From positions 1-7,939 of the forward strand of contig CAAFQM010000225.1 of the NCBI GenBank assembly GCA_900765105.1: a DNA stretch of 7,939 nucleotides, read 5' to 3'. Source of the stretch: an uncultured Faecalibacterium sp. Lineage in GTDB: Bacteria; Bacillota; Clostridia; Oscillospirales; Ruminococcaceae. Numbering within the stretch: the first letter of the stretch is position 1; the number at the start of each line of letters is the position of its first letter. Below, in pieces: positions 1 to 5,977 of the stretch. The position numbers and the translations under genes are program-made. The notes below the pieces were generated by a model. That model was not told where the DNA came from, did not search any database, and worked only from the letters and a program-made list of their open reading frames with translations.

Positions 1-89
1 CCGTTAGCAGTTACCGTGCTCTGTGAGGCCCGGACTTTCCTCAGAGCGGTCAAAGCCGCCCCGCCGCCGTATGTTCCACTCGTTTTCCG
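1..89 (-). ncRNA. rnpB: RNase P RNA, class A, 5' portion (runs off left edge)
   Basis: This is the catalytic RNA of ribonuclease P, which removes 5' leaders from tRNA precursors. Read on the minus strand, positions 42 to 29 give GAGGAAAGTCCGGG, the strongly conserved 5' strand of helix P4 in class A bacterial RNase P RNA. It is followed by CACAGAGCACGGTAACTGC, the usual continuation in this class. The stretch upstream of the P4 strand has small stems, for example GCGG/CCGC around minus 59-46, consistent with the P1-P3 region. A promoter at 96-124 predicts a start near 88-90, about 47 nt before the P4 motif, somewhat shorter than the roughly 60 nt I recall for E. coli. Only the 5' part is present; the specificity domain and 3' end lie outside the window. 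The exact 5' end is inferred. Confidence 0.9.
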
Positions 90-95
90 CTCCCT

Positions 96-124
96 ATAGT
101 ACCATAAAAAAACAGGATTTGCAA
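96..124 (-). promoter_or_regulatory. Promoter of rnpB (minus strand)
   Basis: On the minus strand, a -35 TTGCAA (124-119) is followed after exactly 17 nt by a -10 TACTAT (101-96). The -10 is preceded by TGG, giving an extended TGn -10. The predicted start near 88-90 matches the expected 5' end of RNase P RNA. The -35 hexamer is shared with the opposite promoter. Confidence 0.75.
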
Positions 125-147
125 GCAGGAACATTTTTTGCTATAAT
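119..147 (+). promoter_or_regulatory. Promoter of the pseudouridine synthase gene
   Basis: A -35 TTGCAA at 119-124, a 17-nt spacer and a perfect -10 TATAAT at 142-147, preceded by TGC to give an extended -10. Transcription should start near 153-155, leaving a leader of about 30 nt that contains the ribosome binding site GGGGAGG at 169-175. Confidence 0.8.
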
Positions 148-182
148 ATTCTATATATTTTTTGCACAGGGGAGGGGTGGAC

Positions 183-1103
183 ATGCGGCTGTATTTTCCG
201 GTGCCGGAAAATGAGCAGACCTGCAATGGCACGCTTGTGCGCAATTTTCTGCGCCAGTGTGCGGTTTCCACCGACCTTGCCCGAGCGGTCAAGTTCCGGG
301 GCGGCGGCTTTTTTGCGGACGGCGAGCCGGTGCTTGCCAACCGCCGGGTGTATCCCGGGCAGGTGGTGAGCTTTGAACTTCCGCCGGAGGGGGACGGCGT
401 GGCCCCGCAGCCGGACATCCCGGTAAAGGCCGTTTATGAGGATGCCTTTGCCGTCGTGCTGGAAAAGCCGCCCCATCTGGCGGTGCACCCCACGCTGAAC
501 TATCCCGGCGGCACGCTGGCCAACGGCTATGCGGCATGGGCAGCACAGCGGGGCGAAAGCCCGGTGTTCCGCCCGGTGAACCGCATCGATAAAGATACCA
601 GCGGCCTTGTGCTGGCGGCAAAACACGCCTATGCGGCCCCGCTGCTGGCCCAGAACGTGGAAAAGCTCTACTACGCCATCGTGGAAGGAGAACTTCCCCT
701 CGGGCCGGGCGTCATTGATGCGCCCATCGGCCGCCGGGGCGACAGCATCATCGGCCGGTGCGTGACCCCGGAGGGCAAGCCCAGCCGCACCGAGTATACC
801 ATATTAAAGGCGGAGAACGGTCTGAGCCTTGCGGCCTGTGTGCCGGTGACCGGCCGCACCCACCAGATCCGGGTGCATTTTGCGTCCATCGGCCATCCGC
901 TGGCCGGGGATGACCTCTACGGTGGGAGCCGGGAGCGAATCGGCCGTCAGGCACTGCACTGTGCACGCCAGACCTTCCGGGTGCCGGAGTACACCGATGT
1001 GCCGGGCGGGGTCCGGATCAGGGTGCCGGTCAATGCGGCCGATACCCGGTCTATGACCGTGGAAAGTCCGCTGCCGGAGGACATGACGGTGTTATTTTGG
1101 TGA
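183..1103 (+). CDS. RluA/RluD-family pseudouridine synthase
   Basis: Predicted 306-residue enzyme that isomerises uridine to pseudouridine in rRNA or tRNA in the cytoplasm. Residues about 16-67 look like a degenerate S4-type RNA-binding region ending in a PGQVVSFELP strand. The catalytic motif is NRIDKDTSG at residues 133-141, the family's HRLDxxTSG with His replaced by Asn; Asp136 is the expected nucleophile. Other family marks are LEKPPHLAVHPT, YYAIVEG, PVTGRTHQIRVH at 221-232 and HPLAGDDLYGG. The ATG at 183 is preferred because GGGGAGG at 169-175 lies 7 nt upstream; the in-frame TTG at 162 and GTG at 177 are badly placed. The target uridine and the specific Rlu name cannot be assigned from sequence. 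The gene is divergent from rnpB, so both products act in stable RNA maturation. No clear terminator follows it. Confidence 0.9.
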   Translation: MRLYFPVPENEQTCNGTLVRNFLRQCAVSTDLARAVKFRGGGFFADGEPVLANRRVYPGQVVSFELPPEGDGVAPQPDIPVKAVYEDAFAVVLEKPPHLAVHPTLNYPGGTLANGYAAWAAQRGESPVFRPVNRIDKDTSGLVLAAKHAYAAPLLAQNVEKLYYAIVEGELPLGPGVIDAPIGRRGDSIIGRCVTPEGKPSRTEYTILKAENGLSLAACVPVTGRTHQIRVHFASIGHPLAGDDLYGGSRERIGRQALHCARQTFRVPEYTDVPGGVRIRVPVNAADTRSMTVESPLPEDMTVLFW

Positions 1104-1142
1104 AAAGTAAGTGAAAGAAACGCCCAAATTTTGTGACAATGC

Positions 1143-1170
1143 TTGTTTCAATGCGTGCAGGGTGTATAAT
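1143..1170 (+). promoter_or_regulatory. Promoter of the M23 peptidase gene
   Basis: A perfect -10 TATAAT at 1165-1170 has a TTGTTT -35 at 1143-1148 with a 16-nt spacer. Transcription would start near 1177 and give a leader of roughly 115 nt before the TTG start at 1293. The -35 matches the consensus only in its TTG half and final position. Confidence 0.6.
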
Positions 1171-1226
1171 AAAATCACAGCAATCCGCGCGGGAGCCTGC
1201 CAAAAGGCCGCTGCGCGTTTCAGACA

Positions 1227-1284
1227 GCCGCCGTCATTCGGACTGGTGTGCATTGCGGCGCACCGCAGGCGGCAAGGAAGGAGA
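1227..1284 (+). promoter_or_regulatory. Structured leader and ribosome binding site that set the TTG start
   Basis: GCCGCC at 1227-1232 can pair with GGCGGC at 1268-1273. Directly inside the 3' arm lies a small hairpin TGCGG (1254-1258), loop CGCA, CCGCA (1263-1267), so the two stems would stack. Immediately after comes AAGGAAGGAGA at 1274-1284, a very strong Shine-Dalgarno sequence 8 nt before TTG at 1293. The ribosome binding site shows directly; the structure is a hand-drawn fold. Confidence 0.5.
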
Positions 1285-1292
1285 AACACCTT

Positions 1293-3182
1293 TTGATCGA
1301 AGATAAGACAACGGAGCAGCAGAGCCCCGCGCCCGCAAAACCTAAGCGGGGGCAGAAACTGCGCTCCCTTTGGGCACAGCTGCAGTGCATTGGGCTGCTG
1401 CACCGGCACCGGCTGCGCCGCAAGACCCAGAACCATGTGCGCGACCTTGGCCGCAGGCTCGCCGGAAACCCGGCAGTGCCTGCAGCGGGAGAAGCGCTGT
1501 ATGCACTGGGCTTTTCCACCGAGTATGTATTTGTCCGGGCCGGGCGGGGGATCCGCACCGCTGCGATCCATGCATTCTGTGCAGCCCGGGATCTGCTGAC
1601 CAATATCGCAGCCATGGCTTTCCCCGGGGCGGCACAGATGTTCCGGGATCTGTTCGGGCCGGTGGTGCTGTTCTTCCGCGGCTGCGGCGCACTGCTCATC
1701 CATGCCCACCGGGTGCGGAAAGAACAGGGCTTTGGCGCAGCCTGCCGCGCCGCGTGGCATTACCTGACAAGCGGCGTGCGGCGCAACCTGAAAACGCTGC
1801 CCCGCATGGCAATGTACATTCTACCGGTGTGTGCACTGGCAGTGATGGTGACGGTATTCAACAATACCATCCGTCAGCCCTATGCACTGGAAGTGCAGGT
1901 GAACGGGCAGGCAGTGGGTTATGTGGCCAACGAAGATGTATTCAATGCAGCCCGTGAAGCCGTGCAGGAACGTATCAGCTATGCCGGTACAGACAAGACC
2001 ACATGGACGGTGGAGCCGTCCTACACCGTGACGGTGGCCCACAAGGTCATGAACGAAAACGAAATGGCGGACGCCATTCTGAAGAGTGCCGGTGACGAGA
2101 TCAGCGAGGGTACAGCCCTGTATCTGGACGGGAACCTGACCGCTGTGTGCAGCGATGGCACCAGCCTGCAGAGCTACCTGAGCAGTCTGCTGGAGCCTTA
2201 CGAGGACCCGGAGGACCCGAATGTCACGGTGGGCTTCAACAAGGAAGTGACGCTGGAAAACGGCATCTATTTCAATGAGAGCTTCCAGGATGAAGCCGAC
2301 GTGGAAAATGCACTTTCCGGTGTGCAGCAGCAGGAAAAGATCTATACCGTGCAGAACGGCGACACCCTGTGGAGCATCGCACAGAAAAACGACCTGACCT
2401 TTAAGGAATTGTGCGAGTTGAACACAAACTTCAAGGGCGCGCCGCTGACCGAGAAATCCAACATTCAGTCCGGAGACGAGCTGATCGTCACCAAGCAGGA
2501 AGCTACGCTGGAGGTCCGTATCACAAAGATCGAGACCTGGCAGGAAGAGATCGCCTATTCCTCCGAAACCACAAAATCCGACGAATACGAGACGGGAACC
2601 AAAAAGACTGTGCAGGAGGGCCAGAACGGCATCCGCAATGTGACAGCGCAGCGCGTTTACAACACTGACGGTGTGCAGCTGTCGCAGCAGATCCTGAGCA
2701 GCGAGGTCGTCAAGGAGCCTGTTACCGAGAAGATCGTGGTGGGCACCAAGAAGAAAGCGGTCAAGAACTCCACCAGTTACATCACGGGCAGCGGCCAGTT
2801 CATCTGGCCGGTACCCGGCTACCGTTATTGCTCGCGCTGGTACGGCAGCGGCCACAAGGGCGTGGATATCTGCGCTGCAGCAGGTAAGCCCATCTACGCA
2901 TCGGCAGGCGGCACGGTGACCAAGGCAGGCTACAATAAGGCCGGTGCCGGCACCGGCTACGGCTACTCCGTCATCATCAGCCACGGCAGCGGCTACACCA
3001 CGGTGTATGCGCACTGTCTGTCGCTGGCGGTGCACTCTGGTCAGTCGGTCAAGCAGGGTCAGCTGATCGGCTATGTGGGCAGCACCGGACGCTCCAGCGG
3101 CAACCACTGCCACTTTGAGATCCGCCGCAACGGCAGCTACATCGCGCCGCAGAATGTGTTCAGCCGCAGCAAATACCGTTAA
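1293..3182 (+). CDS. Membrane-anchored LysM-G5-M23 peptidoglycan endopeptidase
   Basis: Predicted 629-residue cell-wall hydrolase. Residues 1-171 are basic, rich in Ala and Arg and probably cytoplasmic. A transmembrane segment covers about 172-191 (starting MAMYILPVCALAVMV). Two similar alpha/beta units follow, near 197-230 and 273-305. A LysM peptidoglycan-binding domain spans about 351-400 (YTVQNGDTLWSIA), a G5 domain about 407-486, and a C-terminal M23 (LytM-type) zinc peptidase from about 505. The zinc ligands appear intact: His521 and Asp525 in HKGVD and His607 in HCHFE; His574 (YAH) and His605 are the other catalytic histidines, so it should be active and cut peptide cross-links. The TTG start is chosen because AAGGAAGGAGA lies 8 nt upstream; a GTG 45 nt earlier has no ribosome binding site. 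deoD begins 45 nt downstream with no obvious promoter or terminator between, so they may be co-transcribed. Confidence 0.9.
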   Translation: MIEDKTTEQQSPAPAKPKRGQKLRSLWAQLQCIGLLHRHRLRRKTQNHVRDLGRRLAGNPAVPAAGEALYALGFSTEYVFVRAGRGIRTAAIHAFCAARDLLTNIAAMAFPGAAQMFRDLFGPVVLFFRGCGALLIHAHRVRKEQGFGAACRAAWHYLTSGVRRNLKTLPRMAMYILPVCALAVMVTVFNNTIRQPYALEVQVNGQAVGYVANEDVFNAAREAVQERISYAGTDKTTWTVEPSYTVTVAHKVMNENEMADAILKSAGDEISEGTALYLDGNLTAVCSDGTSLQSYLSSLLEPYEDPEDPNVTVGFNKEVTLENGIYFNESFQDEADVENALSGVQQQEKIYTVQNGDTLWSIAQKNDLTFKELCELNTNFKGAPLTEKSNIQSGDELIVTKQEATLEVRITKIETWQEEIAYSSETTKSDEYETGTKKTVQEGQNGIRNVTAQRVYNTDGVQLSQQILSSEVVKEPVTEKIVVGTKKKAVKNSTSYITGSGQFIWPVPGYRYCSRWYGSGHKGVDICAAAGKPIYASAGGTVTKAGYNKAGAGTGYGYSVIISHGSGYTTVYAHCLSLAVHSGQSVKQGQLIGYVGSTGRSSGNHCHFEIRRNGSYIAPQNVFSRSKYR

Positions 3183-3227
3183 ATCAAAATGGCTCTGCCA
3201 TTGAAATAGAAAAGGAGAGATGATCTT

Positions 3228-3947
3228 ATGTCTACCCCTCACAACAGTGCAGAAAAAGGCGATTTTGCAAAGACCGTCCTGATGCCCGGCGACCCGCTGC
3301 GGGCAAAGTTCATTGCCGAGACCTTTTTGCAGGATGTCCGGCAGGTGACCGGCGTGCGCGGCATGCTGGGCTTCACCGGCACCTATGAGGGCCGCCCCAT
3401 CAGCGTGATGGGCAGCGGCATGGGCATGCCGTCCATTGGCATCTATTCCTACGAGCTGTTCAAGTTCTACGATGTGGACAACATCATCCGCATCGGCTCG
3501 GCCGGCAGCTACACCGACAAGGCAAAGCTGTTCGACACCGTGCTGGCCACCGGTGCCGTGAGCGAAAGCAACTACGCCCGGGTGCAGAGCGGCTACGACA
3601 AGGATATCACCCTGCCCAGCCAGAGCCTGAACGACAAGCTGCGCGTTTCTGCCGCAAAGCAGGGCATCCGGCTCATCGAGGGCAACATCCACTCGTCCGA
3701 TGTGTTCTACCGCCAGCCTTCCGACGCAAAGCCCACCTACTGGGAAAAGCTGCGGGACGAGCGCGGCTGCCTGTGCGTGGAGATGGAAAGCTTCGCCCTG
3801 TTTGCCAATGCACAGGTGCTGGGCAAAAATGCGGCCTGTCTGCTGACCATTTCGGACAGTTTCGTCTCGCCGGAAATCACCACCGCCGAGCAGCGCCAGA
3901 AGAGCTTTACCGACATGATGAAGGTGGCTCTGGGCGCAGAATACTGA
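3228..3947 (+). CDS. deoD: Purine nucleoside phosphorylase, DeoD type
   Basis: Predicted 239-residue cytoplasmic enzyme that splits purine (deoxy)ribonucleosides with phosphate into free base and (deoxy)ribose-1-phosphate. It aligns along its full length with the hexameric E. coli DeoD, as I recall that sequence. Matching elements are MSTPH at the N-terminus (His5, phosphate site from the neighbouring subunit), MPGDPLRAK (phosphate-binding Arg), RGMLGFTGTY, GMGMPS, IRIGSAGS, VEMES with Glu185-Met186-Glu187 in the ribose site, and ISDS with the catalytic Asp210 (equivalent to Asp204). Arg223 in AEQRQ fits the partner Arg217. The presence of Asp rather than Asn supports activity on both 6-amino and 6-oxo purines. 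AAAGGAGA at 3211-3218 sits 9 nt before the ATG. A hairpin terminator follows 19 nt after the stop, before cdd. Confidence 0.95.
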   Translation: MSTPHNSAEKGDFAKTVLMPGDPLRAKFIAETFLQDVRQVTGVRGMLGFTGTYEGRPISVMGSGMGMPSIGIYSYELFKFYDVDNIIRIGSAGSYTDKAKLFDTVLATGAVSESNYARVQSGYDKDITLPSQSLNDKLRVSAAKQGIRLIEGNIHSSDVFYRQPSDAKPTYWEKLRDERGCLCVEMESFALFANAQVLGKNAACLLTISDSFVSPEITTAEQRQKSFTDMMKVALGAEY

Positions 3948-3966
3948 TCGCCTGAACCATAAGATG

Positions 3967-4007
3967 CAGCGCGGTTCCCCGGAACAGAACGGGAGCCGCG
4001 CTGTTTT
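3967..4007 (+). terminator. Hairpin terminator between deoD and cdd
   Basis: CAGCGCGGTTCCC (3967-3979) pairs with GGGAGCCGCGCTG (3991-4003), 13 bp with a single G-U pair and an 11-nt loop, followed by TTTT and then G. The stem is strong but the U tract is short. The ribosome binding site of cdd begins only about 10 nt further on, leaving no room for a separate promoter, so some read-through is expected. Confidence 0.8.
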
Positions 4008-4033
4008 GACCCCTGAAAAAGGAGGAATTTTCT

Positions 4034-4480
4034 ATGACGGATCTGACCCTGGACGAAAAGAAGGAGCTTATCCGCATGGCGCTGGCTGCTCGCGAAAAAG
4101 CCTATGCGCCCTACAGCGATTTTCTGGTGGGTGCGGCCCTGCGCGCAAAGGACGGACGCATCTTTACCGGCTGCAATGTGGAGAATGCATCGTTTACTCC
4201 CACCAGTTGCGCCGAGCGCACGGCGCTGTTCCATGCGGTGGCCGAGGGCGTGACCGAGTTCACTGATATCGCTGTGGTCGGTTCCCGCCGGGGCGAGGTG
4301 AACGAGCAGATCACTTCACCCTGCGGCGTGTGCCGTCAGGCGCTGTTTGAGTTCGGCGGTCCGGAGCTGAATGTCATCATGGCAAAAACGCCAGACGATT
4401 TCATCGAGCGCAGCATGGACGAGCTGCTGCCCTTCGGCTTCGGGCCGTCCAACGTGGCAGGCAACAGCGCTGCCAAGTAA
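4034..4480 (+). CDS. cdd: Cytidine deaminase
   Basis: Predicted 148-residue zinc enzyme of pyrimidine salvage that deaminates cytidine and deoxycytidine to uridine and deoxyuridine in the cytoplasm. The length fits the small homotetrameric cytidine deaminases. Visible motifs are YAPYSDFLVGAAL near residues 24-36, the substrate-binding CNVENAS, the catalytic CAERTA with zinc ligand Cys59 and proton-shuttling Glu61, and PCGVCRQ with zinc ligands Cys97 and Cys100. The C-terminal LLPFGFGP segment is also typical. AAAGGAGGA just before position 4027 places the ATG at 4034 well. It lies 86 nt after deoD, separated from it by a hairpin terminator, and no promoter is visible in that gap. Expression therefore probably depends on read-through from the upstream genes. 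Confidence 0.95.
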   Translation: MTDLTLDEKKELIRMALAAREKAYAPYSDFLVGAALRAKDGRIFTGCNVENASFTPTSCAERTALFHAVAEGVTEFTDIAVVGSRRGEVNEQITSPCGVCRQALFEFGGPELNVIMAKTPDDFIERSMDELLPFGFGPSNVAGNSAAK

Positions 4481-4572
4481 GATGCACACTGCAGACGAGT
4501 AAAGTGACGCTGATACGTCGGATGACCAGAAAATCCCGGAATAACGGCAGATTTGCATAATAGCAATACTTA

Positions 4573-4650
4573 TACAAAAACTGAACAAAATTTTTGTAAA
4601 TATTTTGTAATCGAATTCTGCTTGCATCCGGGAAAACTTGTCGTTATACT
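4573..4650 (+). promoter_or_regulatory. Promoter of the BMP lipoprotein gene with AT-rich upstream element
   Basis: A -35 TTGCAT at 4622-4627 and a -10 TATACT at 4645-4650 are separated by exactly 17 nt. Just upstream, 4570-4612 is strongly AT-rich in an otherwise GC-rich window and holds an 8-bp inverted repeat, TACAAAAA (4573-4580) and TTTTTGTA (4591-4598). It is placed where an UP element or a regulator site would lie. Transcription should start near 4657, giving a leader of about 68 nt. The rest of the cdd to BMP gap holds no gene that I can see. Confidence 0.7.
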
Positions 4651-4724
4651 TGAGCCAGTAAATGGGCTTTCGTGCACATTTTATTTATTTGACACAATTC
4701 TTTGAAATAAAGGAGAGATTTATT

Positions 4725-5900
4725 ATGATGATTTCTCGTCGTAATTTCCTGGCTGTGGCTGGCGCTGCTGCCGTTGCAACTGCTCTGACCGCCTGCGGCG
4801 GCTCTTCCGCTTCTTCCACCAGCACTGCTTCTTCCGCTGCCGGTTCCACCGCTTCTTCTGCTGCTGAGGGCGGCGAGAAGATCGCCAAGGTCGCTCTGAC
4901 CTGCGACACCGGCACGATCGATGACGAGAGCTTCAACCAGGCCTGCTGGACTGCTGTCTCCGGCTACATGGGTGATGACTGCCAGTACTACATCCCCGAG
5001 GCTGACGCTTCCGATGAGGACCGCGAGACCATGATCCGTCAGGCTGTCAACGACGGTGCGGACGTCATTGTCTGCGTCGGCTACCTGTACGGCGCTTCTC
5101 TGGCATGGGCTGCTGATCAGTACCCGGATGTCAAGTTCATCGCTGTTGACGTGACCCAGGGCGATATCGGCACGGATACCATCCCCGCAAACTGCTACTG
5201 CATCACCTTCAAGGAAGAGCAGGCAGGTTACCTGGCCGGTTACGCGATCACCAAGGACGGCAAGACCAAGTTGGGCTTCCTGGGCGGCATGGCTGTGCCC
5301 GCTGTCATCCGTTATGGCTACGGCTTCGTGCAGGGCGCTGATGCTGCCGCACAGGAGCTGGGCCAGAACATCGAGATCAACTACTTCTACGGCGGCCAGT
5401 TCTACGGCGATGCCAACATCACCTCCCGTATGGAGGGCTGGTACGCCAACGGCACTCAGGTCGTGTTTGCCTGCGGCGGCGGCATCTACACCTCCGCTGT
5501 GGAGGCTGCTCTGAAGAACAACGGCTACGTCATCGGCGTGGACGTTGACCAGAACTACATCGGCGCAAACGGCGTGGCTGACGGCACCTATGCCTACAAC
5601 CCGTTCATCACCTCTGCCATGAAGGGTCTGTCTGAGGCTGTCAACACCGCTCTGTCCGACATCGAGGCCGGTGACTGGAGCGAGATCGCTGCTTCCAACG
5701 GCAACTTCGGTCTGGAGGATGGCGATTACATCGGCCTGCCCACTGCAGACGACAGCTGGAACTTCGAGACCTTCACCAAGGACGAGTACGAGACCGTCAA
5801 GGACAAGATCAAGAGCGGCGAGATCGCTGTGGACAACAACTCCGACGACGCCACCAAGCCCACTGTCAGCGAATTCACCACCGTCAACTATATCCAGTAA
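4725..5900 (+). CDS. BMP/PnrA-family ABC substrate-binding lipoprotein, probably nucleoside-binding
   Basis: Predicted 391-residue lipoprotein on the outer face of the membrane that captures the substrate for an ABC importer. The signal peptide has a twin-arginine motif SRRNFL at residues 4-9, a hydrophobic Ala-rich core and a lipobox LTAC with Cys24 as the acylated residue. A Ser/Thr/Ala-rich flexible linker covers about 25-47. The BMP domain follows, with the family motif IDDESFNQ at 65-72 and further matches such as FACGGGIYTSAVEAALK and VIGVDVDQNY. BMP proteins near ABC ATPases of the type found at 6475 commonly bind purine nucleosides, and the neighbours deoD and cdd support that. AGGAGA at 4711-4716 is 8 nt before the ATG at 4725; the second ATG at 4728 is possible. 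Codon choice is visibly biased, with much GCT for Ala and GTC for Val, suggesting high expression. Its last 76 codons recur downstream. Confidence 0.92.
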   Translation: MMISRRNFLAVAGAAAVATALTACGGSSASSTSTASSAAGSTASSAAEGGEKIAKVALTCDTGTIDDESFNQACWTAVSGYMGDDCQYYIPEADASDEDRETMIRQAVNDGADVIVCVGYLYGASLAWAADQYPDVKFIAVDVTQGDIGTDTIPANCYCITFKEEQAGYLAGYAITKDGKTKLGFLGGMAVPAVIRYGYGFVQGADAAAQELGQNIEINYFYGGQFYGDANITSRMEGWYANGTQVVFACGGGIYTSAVEAALKNNGYVIGVDVDQNYIGANGVADGTYAYNPFITSAMKGLSEAVNTALSDIEAGDWSEIAASNGNFGLEDGDYIGLPTADDSWNFETFTKDEYETVKDKIKSGEIAVDNNSDDATKPTVSEFTTVNYIQ

Positions 5901-5914
5901 ACAGGCATCTGTTT

Positions 5915-5949
5915 GGACGGGGTGTTCCGAAAGGGACATCCCGTCCTTT
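5915..5949 (+). terminator. Terminator of the BMP gene with GAAA tetraloop
   Basis: GGACGGGGTGTTCC (5915-5928) and GGGACATCCCGTCC (5933-5946) form a 14-bp stem with two G-U pairs, closed by a GAAA tetraloop and followed by TTT. The T tract is short, so termination may be partial. The hairpin separates the intact gene from its orphan 3' copy. Confidence 0.75.
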
Positions 5950-5977
5950 GCTACATAAAAATCGAAGAGTCATAACC

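Noticed and set aside
1187..1217. GC hairpin followed by TTT as a possible terminator of the pseudouridine synthase gene
   Set aside because: The stem needs several bulges, the T run has only three bases, and it lies downstream of the peptidase promoter.
1111..1296. 61-residue + strand frame in the gap before the peptidase gene
   Set aside because: The GTG start has no ribosome binding site, the frame runs across the promoter and structured leader, and the product resembles nothing I recognise.
3188..3202. Hairpin AATGGC-TCT-GCCATT between peptidase and deoD as a terminator
   Set aside because: It has only 6 bp and no T tract, so termination is unlikely. The two genes are left as possibly co-transcribed.
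1821..3692. 623-residue open frame on the minus strand
   Set aside because: It lies opposite the peptidase and deoD genes, which have clear domains, and crosses the boundary between them. Its translation is low-complexity Val/Ala/His/Leu, as expected when a GC-rich gene is read backwards.
4689..4694. Perfect TTGACA hexamer before the lipoprotein gene
   Set aside because: The position 17 nt downstream is the AGGAGA ribosome binding site, not a -10. The promoter at 4622-4650 explains the gene better.
4662..4724. Upstream ATG extending the lipoprotein by 21 residues
   Set aside because: It lies about 5 nt after the predicted transcription start, has no ribosome binding site, and would put extra residues before the signal peptide.
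4644..5939. 431-residue open frame on the minus strand
   Set aside because: It mirrors the BMP gene. The protein is repetitive in Val, Asp and Leu, has no recognisable domain, and its presumed start lies inside the terminator hairpin.
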